The notes beneath the pieces were generated by a model, which did no database searches, was not told the origin of the DNA, and was given only the letters and a program-made list of their open reading frames with translations. A stretch of 64,000 nucleotides of DNA from Sandarakinorhabdus sp. AAP62 (lineage in GTDB: Bacteria > Pseudomonadota > Alphaproteobacteria > Sphingomonadales > Sphingomonadaceae), in NCBI RefSeq assembly GCF_000331225.1, contig NZ_ANFY01000006.1, positions 62,001 to 126,000 of the forward strand, in the 5' to 3' direction. The translations under genes and the position numbers were made by a program. Positions 22,934 to 31,642 of this stretch are shown one piece after another. Every line of letters starts with the position of its first letter. Within the stretch, counting starts at the first letter, position 1.

Positions 22934-23161
22934 CCAGGCGAACAGCAGGCCGGGCTGCTTCGGATCCTCGCGCACCACATTCACCGGGCCGCTGTCGGGC
23001 AAGCCGCCCACGATGCGCGTCCAGCGCCGCCCGCCGTCATGCGTGCGCCAGATGTGCGGCCGCATGTCGTCCCGCCTCATGCCGTTGACCGCCGCATAGG
23101 CCGTGTCGCTGCTGAAATGCCCGGCATCGAGGCCGGCTGGCGCAACCCCCGGCACGGCAAG
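22934..23161 (-). pseudogene. Remnant of a BNR-repeat/VPS10-like (sialidase-fold) protein
   Basis: Minus-strand translation of this stretch reads DAGHFSSDTAYAAVNGMRRDDMRPHIW, then RTHDGGRRWTRIVGGLPDSG and VNVVREDPKQPGLLFA, an internal piece of the large exported BNR/Asp-box beta-propeller proteins, with the DGGRRW Asp-box. No start, signal sequence or remaining propeller is present: after about 75 residues the similarity ends in the permease promoter region. Now part of the 462-bp spacer between the permease and the DUF4331 gene. Identification rests on motif recognition only. Confidence 0.6.
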
Positions 23162-23269
23162 TTGCGAAAAGGGCTGCGAAAAGGGCGTTGAAGTGGCGGT
23201 GGACGTCACCCGCCCCGGTTGACACAAACGCCAAGCTGTTAGACAAAATGCCCCAAGGTGGGGCCTGAA

Positions 23270-23920
23270 ATGAACCAAGCTCGATGGCTGAAGAAATCAT
23301 TGCTTGGCGCTGCCGCCATTGCATTGCTGGCATTTGGCGGCAGCCGCGCGCTTGTCGCTGCCGATCACTTTGATCCGCCCGCCCGCACCGGGTCCGATAC
23401 CAATACCGTGGGCTTCGATGTCGCCGCCGATATCGCCGATCTCTATGCCTTCCACGATGCCCAGAACGTCTATATCGCCATCAGCTTCGGCGGGCCATCG
23501 GCCACCAATCTGCCCGGCTTCTACGATCCCGATGTGCTCTACACGATCAACGTGTCGAACGTGGCCCCGCGCACCGATGTCGAATTCCCCATCGAGATCC
23601 GCTTTGGCCGCGATGGCCCCAATCCCGGCATCCAGGTCCGCAATCTGCCGGGCGGCATCACCATCGAAGGGCCGGTGGAGCGCAACCTGACCGCCAGCAA
23701 CGGCATTGTCGTGCGCGCCGGCGTGTTCGATGATCCCTTCTTCTTCGATCCCCAGGGCCTGCGCGATTCCCGCGCCACCGGCAACCTGTCGTTCAACAAC
23801 CAGCGCAACCGCTTTGCCAACCTCAACTCCACCTTCGTGATCATTTCCATCCCGCGTCCGCTCATCGATCGCGGGGTGCCGCTTGATTTCTGGTCCACGT
23901 CGGCGCGGATAAGGCAGTGA
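23270..23920 (+). CDS. DUF4331-family exported protein
   Basis: 216-aa protein with a signal peptide (KKSLLGAAAIALLAFGGSRALVA) followed by ADHFDPP, DIADLYAFHDAQNVYIAISFGG, and FDDPFFFDPQGLRD, the recurring blocks of the DUF4331 family. No enzymatic role is known; members are periplasmic or secreted and often lie beside TPR proteins. The ATG at 23270 follows AAGGTGGGG; an in-frame GTG at 23258 is less likely. It is shorter than typical DUF4331 proteins of 400-500 aa. The next gene encodes a related lipoprotein, so the pair may be a split or duplicated form. Confidence 0.85.
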   Translation: MNQARWLKKSLLGAAAIALLAFGGSRALVAADHFDPPARTGSDTNTVGFDVAADIADLYAFHDAQNVYIAISFGGPSATNLPGFYDPDVLYTINVSNVAPRTDVEFPIEIRFGRDGPNPGIQVRNLPGGITIEGPVERNLTASNGIVVRAGVFDDPFFFDPQGLRDSRATGNLSFNNQRNRFANLNSTFVIISIPRPLIDRGVPLDFWSTSARIRQ

Positions 23921-23925
23921 CTGGC

Positions 23926-24630
23926 ATGATCCTGAAAGCCCCCGTGTTGCGATTGGCATCCACCCTGGCGCTCGCCTTCGTGCTGGCCAGTTGCGGAGAG
24001 AAAACGCCGGACACGATCGTCGTCAGCCCCACGCCGGCGCCGACACCGGTGCCGCCGCCCGCCCCCACACCGACCAGCTTCAATGTCACACCCTGCCTTG
24101 CGCAGACGGCGGTGCCTGGCCGCAGCGTCGCCGATCTGGTCGTGCCCGATCTGCTGCGGCTCGATCTCACGCAGCCCGCCGGCTTCCCCAACGGCCGTCG
24201 CTATCTCGATCCGGTCATCGACATCACGCTGGCGGTGATTTTTCTCGATCTGCGCCGGCATCCGGCCACCGTTTTCGCCAATCTGCCGGTGAACCCCAAT
24301 GGGGTCGATCAGCCGCTGCCCGATAGCTTCCCGTTCCTGGCGCCGCCGTTTGGCAACCCGCCAACCGCCAATGGCGCCGGCAGCAACTTCCAGTTCCGCA
24401 CGGATCCGGCCTCGGCCTATGTTCGCGTCGATCGCGCCGCCATGCCGGGTGTTTCGACCGCGCTGATATCGGGCAACCCCAGCAAGAACAGCTATAACGA
24501 CGACACGCCGGCCATCGATGCCACGTCGAAATGGGTCCCCGAAATCTCGAACACATTGACCATCCTGACCAACGCCCTGGCCGATGATCTTGGCCGGCTG
24601 GGCCTGACCATCTGCGCCACACCAGGTTAG
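23926..24630 (+). CDS. DUF4331-like lipoprotein
   Basis: 234-aa predicted lipoprotein: signal segment LRLASTLALAFVLA, lipobox LASC, then a Pro/Thr/Val-rich linker (about residues 30-50) that would project the domain from the membrane. The rest (PCLAQTAVPGRSVADLVVPDLLRLD, LDPVIDITLAVIFLDL, NDDTPAIDATSKWVPEISNT) resembles the C-terminal half of DUF4331 proteins, without known catalytic residues. ATG at 23926 is 5 bp past the upstream stop with AAGG at 23911; a GTG overlapping that stop is the alternative. Part of a three-gene operon with the DUF4331 and TPR genes. Confidence 0.7.
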   Translation: MILKAPVLRLASTLALAFVLASCGEKTPDTIVVSPTPAPTPVPPPAPTPTSFNVTPCLAQTAVPGRSVADLVVPDLLRLDLTQPAGFPNGRRYLDPVIDITLAVIFLDLRRHPATVFANLPVNPNGVDQPLPDSFPFLAPPFGNPPTANGAGSNFQFRTDPASAYVRVDRAAMPGVSTALISGNPSKNSYNDDTPAIDATSKWVPEISNTLTILTNALADDLGRLGLTICATPG

Positions 24631-24632
24631 CA

Positions 24633-25949
24633 ATGGCTGTTGCCGAACGACCGCCCGCGCAGCGATGGTTTCTGCTGCTGTGGGTGCTGCTGGCCTTGCT
24701 GGCCATTGGCGCCCTCTGGGCCATCAACCGGTTGACGGCCGCACCCCAGGGCCCAACGCCGCGCATCTGGCCCGACACGCCTTATTCGACCGACGGCCTG
24801 CCACGCTCCTATGACATGGCCATGGCGCGCGCCGAAATCGCCGTTGCCAACGCCAGCGCCGCCGTCGCCCGCGCGCCCGATCAATGGCTGATGCACGAAA
24901 TCCTTGCCAGCGAGATTCTGGCAAAGGCCCAGCTTTCAGGCGCCTACGATGATTATGCGGCCGCCGAACGCGCGCTGGAAGATGGCTTCAAGGTCGCCGT
25001 GGCCGGCAGCGGGCCCCACATGGTGCGTGCCAGTCTCGAATTCACCATGCATCGCCTCGCTGGTGCCGAACGACAACTTGACGCGATCGATCGCTATGTG
25101 GTCCCGCCCGACCGCGGGGAGCGTGCCGAAATCGCGGCCATGCGCGGTGACATCGCCTTCTACCGCGGCCAGTACAGCGAGGCCCTGGCCCATTACGACC
25201 AGGCCGATGCCCTGCTGCCCAATGCCGCCAGTTTCCGCCGCGCCATCCATGCCGCCCGGACCGGGAACCCGGATCGGGCGCTGGCCTGGTTCACCCAGGC
25301 GGAAAACGCCTACCGCTCGCCCTCGCCGCAAACCCGCGCCTATTTCGCCCTCCAGCGCGGCATCGTGGAGCTTGATCGCGGCAGGCTGGACGCGGCCATG
25401 GCGCATTTCCGCACCGCCGATCGCCTGTTCCCCGGCCGCTGGCTGTTCCAGGAACACATTGCCGAGGTCCTCACCCGGCAAGGCAAGACCAGCGAAGCCG
25501 AAACACTCTATCGCGCGATCGTCCGCCGTACGGGCCATCCGGAATTCATCGATGCCTTGGCCGGGATCGCCGCTGCCAGGGGCGACGCCGCCTCCGCAGC
25601 GCGGCTTCATGCCCAGTCATCGGCGCTCTGGGCCCGCCGCCTGCAGCAATTCCCGGAAGCCACCTATGGCCACGCCATCGATCACTGCATCGCCAAACGG
25701 GACTGGCCCTGTGCGCTCAACCTGGCGCAGAAAAATCATCAGGCCCGCCCCTTTGGCGAAGCCAGGATCGCACTGGCACGCGCCTTGCTGGGCAGCGGCC
25801 GGATCAGCGAGGCGCGCGCCATGATCGAAACGGTCCTCGCCTCGGCCTGGCGCACCCACGATCTGCACCGCGCGGCGGCAGAAATCTATGCCGCCAGCGG
25901 CATGGTCGCCAAGGCGCAGGAACAGGCCCGGCTTGCCAGCGCGGCATAG
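24633..25949 (+). CDS. Membrane-anchored tetratricopeptide repeat protein
   Basis: 438-aa protein with a single N-terminal membrane segment (FLLLWVLLALLAIGALWAI, about residues 13-31) and a periplasmic array of TPR-like helix pairs, visible as repeats such as GDIAFYRGQYSEALAHYDQADALLP and AEVLTRQGKTSEAETLYRAI. TPR domains mediate protein contacts; nothing shows an enzymatic function. It starts 2 bp after the stop of the DUF4331-like lipoprotein, so the three form one transcription unit and probably one envelope complex. Confidence 0.85.
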   Translation: MAVAERPPAQRWFLLLWVLLALLAIGALWAINRLTAAPQGPTPRIWPDTPYSTDGLPRSYDMAMARAEIAVANASAAVARAPDQWLMHEILASEILAKAQLSGAYDDYAAAERALEDGFKVAVAGSGPHMVRASLEFTMHRLAGAERQLDAIDRYVVPPDRGERAEIAAMRGDIAFYRGQYSEALAHYDQADALLPNAASFRRAIHAARTGNPDRALAWFTQAENAYRSPSPQTRAYFALQRGIVELDRGRLDAAMAHFRTADRLFPGRWLFQEHIAEVLTRQGKTSEAETLYRAIVRRTGHPEFIDALAGIAAARGDAASAARLHAQSSALWARRLQQFPEATYGHAIDHCIAKRDWPCALNLAQKNHQARPFGEARIALARALLGSGRISEARAMIETVLASAWRTHDLHRAAAEIYAASGMVAKAQEQARLASAA

Positions 25950-25953
25950 GCTG

Positions 25954-26106
25954 AGCGCCGGACGGCGCTTGAATCAGGTTACGCCCATCAGATCAATGGG
26001 TTTCGACGCCAGACTCGATTGCAACGCGGTTGGATCACAAACCCGCTGATGCCGAGCTTGTCGAGGCACGCACCACAGTCCGCGCGTGCCTCGACAAGCT
26101 CGGCAT
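25954..26106. repeat. REP-like long inverted repeat between convergent genes
   Basis: A perfect 23-bp inverted repeat (arms 26049-26071 and 26084-26106, loop 12 bp) built on GCCGAGCTTGTCGAGGCA, similar to intergenic palindromes dispersed in sphingomonad genomes. A small AGCGCC/GGCGCT hairpin at 25954-25969 precedes it. Located between the TPR gene and the HbpS-like gene, both ending here, so it may also end transcription or stabilise messages. Confidence 0.75.
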
Positions 26107-26134
26107 GAGCGGTTCTGTCTACGCGCAATCGACC

Positions 26135-28090
26135 TTAAAGCGCCTGACAGACATTCTGCTCGGGCGTATCGACAAAGGGCGCAAACGGACAGCCAACAAA
26201 GCGCAGCCGCACGCCCGTGCTGCCCGCCACCGGCACCACGATCTGATCGGACCGCATGCTCGCCGGCGGCAGGCCAATGCCTCCCACCCGCAGCCCGGCA
26301 TTGTTCAGGCCCAGGAAGCTCACCATGTCATCCTGGTCGATCCCGTCGCCCGAAACCCCGATGGCGCCAACCAGCGTGTTGCCGCGATAGATCGGCACGG
26401 CGCCGGGGAAGATCTGCAGGCCATTGGCCAGCCGGTTCGATCCGCCGGGATGGTTGGGCAGGAAGGTGCAGCGCGGCAGGTTGATGTTGCCCAGCATGGC
26501 CGCCAGATTCTGCACGACCAGCGCCGATTGCAGGCCGTTGGAAAAGGGCGAAAACAGGGTGATCGGCCGGCTCAGCGGACCTGGCGCCCGCGCCACTTCG
26601 CCATCGGGGAAATAGGGCCGCGCCACCAGCCCCAGTGCCCGGTTGCTCACGGCAAACCGCCCATCAAAGGCGCCATTGGCTGGCCCGAAGAACGATGACA
26701 GCCGGGTCACGAAATCGCGCACATTGGCGTCTGGATTGCCAATCGCCGTCGTCACCGCCCCCAGATCGGCGGCCACGCGCGATCCGGAGAAGAACGCCGA
26801 CGACCGCGCCTTCTGCAGGCTCACATCAATCCCGAAGATCGGCGCATCGGGCGCGCGCACCAGCCCCAGCGCCACCCCGCGCGTATCCACCACCGAAATC
26901 GAAACTTCGCCCCGGCTGTCCAGCGGTCGCCGGATCTGCGCGCGCGAACGGCTCATGATCTTGAATGCTTCTTCCAGCACGGCGCGCACTTCGGCTGCCG
27001 TCAGCGGGCTGGCCACTTCCGCCCCGTCGGTGGCAGCGCGCACCGGATAGCGGTTGTTGCCGGCCCCGTCGCTCAACACATAGGCATCGGGATTGTTGAA
27101 CTCCGCCGCCGTCGCCGGCCGCACCCCGCTCGCCTCGCTGCCATAGGGCGTCCCGGCCACGATCCCGCTGCCCGCAAAATTTGCCACCGCCACCAGAGTG
27201 CCTGCCGTGCCCAGCAACGCCGTGCTGGCACTCGCCGGATTGGCGCGCAGCCCATCGGTCCTGGCGTCGCTATAGCGCAACAAGGTGCCATCCACCGAAA
27301 TCCGCTCGGCCCGCACCGTTTCGGGTGCCGGGAACGCCGTTGTCCCGGCCAGGGCGATGAACTCCTCGTCATCGGCATCGACGTCGACAACTTCCGGATC
27401 AAAGCCATAGTCGCCGTCGCCCATCACCCCGATGCCGCCGACCACCACGCCGTTCTTGTAGAGCGGGAAGCCGCCGGCATCCGCCGCCAGCCCCAGCGGC
27501 GAGCGCTTTGGCCCGATCATCGGCGAGCCCACGCCAAAGCGCGTGTTCAGATCCGAACAGGGCAGCTGAGAAAATTGCACACCAAACAGCGGCCCCGATT
27601 CCAGCCCGCGCGCATTGGCGCTCGGCGGAAAATGCTCCTGCACGATCATCGACGCCGTTCGCGTTGAAAAGGCATTGCCGCTGCTGGAGAGATAGGCCCC
27701 GGTAATCGCCTTGGCGATCGCAGCCAGTTCGGCCCGAAACTCGACATTCTGCACATCGAGATTGCCGGCCGAGCCACCAGGCCGGGCCCGCGCCATCGTC
27801 CGCGCCCCGTTCATCCGATAGACCGCCAGCACATTGCCGACCCGATCGACCACGGCCACCACCACCGGCAACCCGCGCGCCTGCGCCTCGGCAACGGTGC
27901 GGGCAATCACGTTTTCCACATCGGCCGTCGTCAGCGCTTCCTGTGCCGGCCGGGAAAACACGCTGGGCGGCGCCGTCGGCGTGGGCGTGCCGCCCCCCAC
28001 CGAGCCACCGCTGACCGGGCTGGCCGGACCGCCCGACCCGCCGCAGCCTGCAACCAGCAGCGCCAGTGCCGAAATTCCAACCAACCGCAT
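26135..28090 (-). CDS. Lipoprotein with two HbpS/GlcG-like (haem-degrading family) domains
   Basis: 651-aa protein. MRLVGISALALLVAGCGGSGG is a lipoprotein signal with lipobox VAGC, then a Gly/Pro/Thr linker. Domain 1 starts with ALTTADVENVIARTVAEAQARGLPVVVAVVDR and ends near GGIGVMGDGDYGF; domain 2 starts with LTAAEVRAVLEEAFKIM and ends near VGAIGVSGDGIDQDD. Both show the HbpS/GlcG (PF03928) layout, known from the secreted haem-binding HbpS and from uncharacterised GlcG. Each domain has large insertions compared with the 140-aa standard family member. ATG at 28090 is chosen for the lipoprotein signal; the frame is open well beyond. Function unknown; haem or corrinoid sensing at the membrane is a guess. 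Confidence 0.72.
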   Translation of the reverse strand: MRLVGISALALLVAGCGGSGGPASPVSGGSVGGGTPTPTAPPSVFSRPAQEALTTADVENVIARTVAEAQARGLPVVVAVVDRVGNVLAVYRMNGARTMARARPGGSAGNLDVQNVEFRAELAAIAKAITGAYLSSSGNAFSTRTASMIVQEHFPPSANARGLESGPLFGVQFSQLPCSDLNTRFGVGSPMIGPKRSPLGLAADAGGFPLYKNGVVVGGIGVMGDGDYGFDPEVVDVDADDEEFIALAGTTAFPAPETVRAERISVDGTLLRYSDARTDGLRANPASASTALLGTAGTLVAVANFAGSGIVAGTPYGSEASGVRPATAAEFNNPDAYVLSDGAGNNRYPVRAATDGAEVASPLTAAEVRAVLEEAFKIMSRSRAQIRRPLDSRGEVSISVVDTRGVALGLVRAPDAPIFGIDVSLQKARSSAFFSGSRVAADLGAVTTAIGNPDANVRDFVTRLSSFFGPANGAFDGRFAVSNRALGLVARPYFPDGEVARAPGPLSRPITLFSPFSNGLQSALVVQNLAAMLGNINLPRCTFLPNHPGGSNRLANGLQIFPGAVPIYRGNTLVGAIGVSGDGIDQDDMVSFLGLNNAGLRVGGIGLPPASMRSDQIVVPVAGSTGVRLRFVGCPFAPFVDTPEQNVCQAL

Positions 28091-28508
28091 CGCCGTTCCC
28101 GCCCCTGCCCGGCCCCCGCCGTCAGTCCTGAGCGGGGCCGGCGCCCATTGCATTTCAGATTGCCCCCGCAGACCGGTCATGACCGCCCCTCTCAATGCCC
28201 GCCACACAGTAGCGAAGCCCCCACCGGATGCAATGGAAACCAGCCATTTCATGCACATGACTGTGGATTTACGGCCAAACCATTGCCCTGCAGCAATAGC
28301 ATGCCGAAAACCCCGCGCCAAGCCGCATTGCCCCTGGCCGACAGTCTTGCCCATGCCAGAAACCATTGATTTGATTGACACAACCAGATTCGAGCGGCGC
28401 CGAAAAACCTGTTTGGGACACGGAGATCGGGACCAATGGTGACATGCAGGCAGGATTGGAGCCTGACACCCAACCGCTTGGCGAACCAGCATGCCCCGGC
28501 GAACACGC

Positions 28509-28586
28509 CGCCGCGATATTCCTGCCAGGCTGGCCAGCCAGCACCATCGCCATCACTCGGCGCTGACGCGGGGTGAGCGTCGTCAG
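28509..28586 (-). pseudogene. Remnant of a FixJ/LuxR-type helix-turn-helix
   Basis: Minus-strand translation gives LTTLTPRQRRVMAMVLAGQP followed by GRNIAA, which matches the first helix pair of FixJ/NarL output domains (LTPREREVLxLVxxGxxNKxIA). The recognition helix (GISxRTVExHR) does not follow in any frame and there is no receiver domain, so this is a decayed fragment. Supported by motif only. Confidence 0.5.
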
Positions 28587-28626
28587 CCGCGAACCAGGCT
28601 CAGCGCCAAATATCCCTATTTTCCCT
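28586..28626 (+). repeat. Direct repeat copy 1 of a 41-bp element
   Basis: GCCGCGAACCAGGCTCAG followed by a CAAAT, TCCCT, TTTTCCCT tail. The same 41 bp recurs in the same orientation at 35771-35811 with four mismatches. The two copies bound a 7.2-kb block. Confidence 0.7.
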
Positions 28627-28654
28627 CGATTGCCCGACCAAAGCGGCCAACGGC

Positions 28655-30409
28655 CTATCGCTGGTAAACCAGCTTGCCATTGACGATGGTCGCCCGAATC
28701 CGGCCGGTCAGGATTTTCTCCGGCGCGGTTGCAGCCAAGGCGAAGGGATCAATATCCATCACGGTCAGATCAGCCCAGCGGCCCCTGGCAATGATCCCGG
28801 TCTGGGCTTCGCGGAAGGCGGCATGGGCTGACCAGCTGGTATAGCCCCGGATCGCTTCCTCGATGGTCAGCCGCTCTGCCGGATACCAGCCGCCTTGGGG
28901 CTGCAGCTGCTTGTCCTGGCGGGTGATCGCGGCATGGAGGCCATAGAAGATGCTGTGGTCAGAGCCCGGATTGTCGGCATTGAAGGTCAGTCGCGCGCCG
29001 CCTGTGCGCAGCGAGCGCCAGGCATAGGCGCCACGGATGCGTTGCGGGCCCAGGCGCTCTTCGGCCCAGCCCTTGTCCTCCACCGCGTGGGGCGGTTCCA
29101 TCGAGGCAATCACGCCCAGCCGGGCAAAACGCGGCTGGTCTTCGGGAGAGACGACCTGGGCGTGTTCGATCCGGTGGCGATTGCGGGCAGTGGCGGAATC
29201 GGCCTTGAACTCGGCCTCCAGGAAATCGAGCACTTCGCGGTTGCCGGCATCGCCGATGGCATGGATCCCCAGCTGGAAACCGGCCTTCATCGCCGCCCTG
29301 GCCAGATCACGATCAAAACCATAGCCGCTGCCGCTGATGCCGCGGTGGCCCGGCTTGTCTTCATAATCGGCGAGCAGCCGCGCCCCGCGCGATCCCAGCG
29401 CGCCATCGTAATAGGCTTTGACCGCGCGGGTGACGAGCATGGAGTCATTGTCACGGTCCGGCCCCCGGGCGATCCAATGCCGCATCAGGGGCGGGTCGCG
29501 CAGCGAGAGCATGGCATAGACCCGGATCGGCAGGCGGTTCTCGTCCTCCAGCTGCTGGAGGGCGGCCATCGCCTGGGCAGGCACACCGGCCTCGTGCACC
29601 ATCACATAGCCGTCGCTGGCCATCTGCGTGAGGCCCTTCAGCGCATGGCGCGCGACCACCGCCTGCGGCTCGGGCGGCACCGCCGCTTCGACCATCGTCG
29701 CCGCGCGGTTCAGGAACAGGCCATTGGGTTCGCCATCCGGGCCCAGCCGCATCTCGCCGCCGACCGGCACCGGGCTGGCCCTGGTGATCCTGCCGGCATC
29801 GAGCGCGGCCTGGTTGATCCAGATGGCAAAGCCGTGCAGACCGCGCAGCACCACCGGATGATCGGGCACCGCCGCGCTCAACAGCTGCTTGTCCGGATAG
29901 CGGTTGGCCCAGGCCCCCTCGTCCCACCCGGCCCCGAAGATCCATTCGCCCTTGGGGACGGACTTCGCCCGCTCCGCCACCTTGGCGACCGCCTCTGCTT
30001 CGGTGGCAACGTCGGTCAGATCGACCGATTCCAGCTTGGCGCCCAGTTCGACGAAATGGGTATGGGAATCGACCAGCCCGGGGATCACGGTCGCGCCATT
30101 GAGATCGATCACTTTGGTCTGCTTGCCGCGCAGCGCCAGCGCCCCCTTGTCATTGCCGACATAGACGATCTTGCCGCCACGGATCGCCACCGCTGCGGCA
30201 TCGGGGTGCCACTTGCCGTTCGTAATGGGCGCATCGGGCGCAGGCTTGCCATCGAGCGCGGGTTCGCCCCAGCGCAGCGTATAGACATGGGCATCAGTCA
30301 GAATCAGATCCGCAGCGCCGGCGGCGGTCTTGGCCATTGAAGGGTCGGCACTGGCGGAGACCAGGACGGCGCCGAACACGCTTGCCAACAGACCCGCCTT
30401 CATATCCAT
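28655..30409 (-). CDS. Exported amidohydrolase, YtcJ-like (Amidohydro_3 family)
   Basis: 584-aa metal-dependent hydrolase. Signal peptide at the N-terminus, then ADLILTDAHVYTL, the metal-binding His pair in DSHTHF (about residues 116 and 118), the mid-protein IHAIGDAGN and RIEHAQ histidines and the C-terminal VMDIDPFA, typical of PF07969. Members hydrolyse amides or N-formyl groups of unknown natural substrates; this one should act in the periplasm. The start may be ATG 30409 or, better spaced from GGGGAG, ATG 30403. Single gene with promoter in the 223-bp spacer upstream. Confidence 0.87.
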   Translation of the reverse strand: MDMKAGLLASVFGAVLVSASADPSMAKTAAGAADLILTDAHVYTLRWGEPALDGKPAPDAPITNGKWHPDAAAVAIRGGKIVYVGNDKGALALRGKQTKVIDLNGATVIPGLVDSHTHFVELGAKLESVDLTDVATEAEAVAKVAERAKSVPKGEWIFGAGWDEGAWANRYPDKQLLSAAVPDHPVVLRGLHGFAIWINQAALDAGRITRASPVPVGGEMRLGPDGEPNGLFLNRAATMVEAAVPPEPQAVVARHALKGLTQMASDGYVMVHEAGVPAQAMAALQQLEDENRLPIRVYAMLSLRDPPLMRHWIARGPDRDNDSMLVTRAVKAYYDGALGSRGARLLADYEDKPGHRGISGSGYGFDRDLARAAMKAGFQLGIHAIGDAGNREVLDFLEAEFKADSATARNRHRIEHAQVVSPEDQPRFARLGVIASMEPPHAVEDKGWAEERLGPQRIRGAYAWRSLRTGGARLTFNADNPGSDHSIFYGLHAAITRQDKQLQPQGGWYPAERLTIEEAIRGYTSWSAHAAFREAQTGIIARGRWADLTVMDIDPFALAATAPEKILTGRIRATIVNGKLVYQR

Positions 30410-30632
30410 TTGCTCCCCGGCATGGTCGTCGTCAGATCATTTGAGACAGCTGGCCGCGCAGATTGGCGACGTGTCGGCCTCATCGTTGATGTTAGGCGGC
30501 GATCCTGCGGTGTTGCAAGCGCCGATGGTCGATACGGTCACATTGAACACCGGCCTTAGGTCGTGAACTCATAAGCGCGGACGTCTGCAATTGGGTGGTT
30601 AGCGGAGTGACAGATCCTGAATGAGGCAAGCA

Positions 30633-31334
30633 CTAAAGCGGAAGCCAAGCGAACCGTTTGCGGAGTTCCCGTGTTGCATGCTCTCGGAACCACTCCCCGT
30701 GCGAAATGACAGCCTGAGTTGGCCCCCAGTCCAATATCGCCGCAACCGCCTTGGCACCCGCTGCACGGTCCCGCATTCCGAGACGATAAAGCAACGGCGT
30801 GCGCCCATTGGGATAAGTGACCCCTTCGACGTGGGCAATCAGGCGACCAAGCGTTGACTGATTTTCAAGTCGCACATTCACGATCAGATCCGTGAGGATC
30901 GCCGTTCGCGATGCACGGTGGAAAAACACATGTTCATCGAAAGCGCGGCTGCCCTCGAAAACAACCCGGTCAATCTCGCCGGACCATGGGTCGCTTCGTC
31001 GATCACCAAACAAGGCGGAAAAAGTCAGGTCTGGCCGTTTGGCAGGAAGGCCATGTGGCCCGATGAGCTCAGCGTCAGGGTAATGATCCTGCCACTCCTT
31101 CAAAAAGAAGTGATGATAGACATTGGGCGCGATCAGATAACGGAGCGGCCCGAGGTTCTCGATCTCCGCCGCAAGGTCAGAATTGTAGGAAACCGGCGAG
31201 TGTATCCACATGCTTCCATCGCTGAGACGGACGATCGTGGAGCGGGTGCCCAAGCGCAAACCCATGAATTTGATTTCGGTGCCGTTTGCCACCCAGATGT
31301 CGGGGCCGATCGGCTCGAGTTGCATTGCGACCAT
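30633..31334 (-). CDS. DUF4336 domain protein (metallo-beta-lactamase-like fold)
   Basis: 233-aa protein matching DUF4336: LEPIGPDIWVANG at the start, then RSTIVRLSDGSMWIHSPV, LRYLIAPNVYHHFFLKEW, and AILTDLIVNV, near ISHGEWF. The fold resembles metallo-beta-lactamases but the HxHxDH site is not present; no reaction is known. The ATG at 31334 has GAGGA six bases upstream, and the conserved start falls here rather than further upstream where the frame is also open. Base composition is lower in G+C than the flanking operons, suggesting acquisition. No operon partner. Confidence 0.8.
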   Translation of the reverse strand: MVAMQLEPIGPDIWVANGTEIKFMGLRLGTRSTIVRLSDGSMWIHSPVSYNSDLAAEIENLGPLRYLIAPNVYHHFFLKEWQDHYPDAELIGPHGLPAKRPDLTFSALFGDRRSDPWSGEIDRVVFEGSRAFDEHVFFHRASRTAILTDLIVNVRLENQSTLGRLIAHVEGVTYPNGRTPLLYRLGMRDRAAGAKAVAAILDWGPTQAVISHGEWFREHATRELRKRFAWLPL

Positions 31335-31642
31335 ATTCAATCCTCGTGCGATGAGCCTATGCCATATCAGCTTATGGCAGGCGTAAACGTTTGACCAAGC
31401 CGCGTAATCGGTGTCGCTTTCAGAATGTCGGTTGCTGGCGAAAAACCCATTAAAGCTGGCGGGCAGATTTCGGGATTGATCTCGGCCGCCGGTCATCACC
31501 GTGGATGGGTGGTTGGCCGACGGCAGGTTTGAGACCGAAATTGCCCATAGCGTCCACTCCTCTGAATGCTGACTTCAGAATAAGGGATCGAGAAATGGGA
31601 AGCGCAAAAAAGGCGCTCCCCAAAAACTCCGCCTGTCACGGA
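31335..31642. other. Intergenic, low-GC, with a hairpin past the SnoaL-like gene
   Basis: 308 bp. The only feature seen is an imperfect hairpin with arms GGGAAGCGC and GCGCTCCC at 31597-31620, placed where transcripts of the minus-strand SnoaL-like gene would end. The frame of the DUF4336 gene runs into this area but without similarity. Confidence 0.4.

Larger units (their letters stand above)
28091..28654. other. Intergenic region, mostly featureless, with a decayed HTH remnant
   Basis: 564 bp between the HbpS-like gene and the amidohydrolase. I find nothing convincing in 28091-28508. The right end holds a FixJ-type HTH remnant (28509-28586) and one copy of a 41-bp direct repeat (28586-28626). 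Confidence 0.5.

Noticed and set aside
28091-28492. N-terminal extension of the HbpS-like gene by 134 codons
   Set aside because: The extension has low-complexity composition and no similarity, and it would hide a textbook lipoprotein signal beginning at 28090.
30633-31334. DUF4336 protein as an active metallo-beta-lactamase
   Set aside because: The HxHxDH metal motif is absent; only the general fold relation is supportable.
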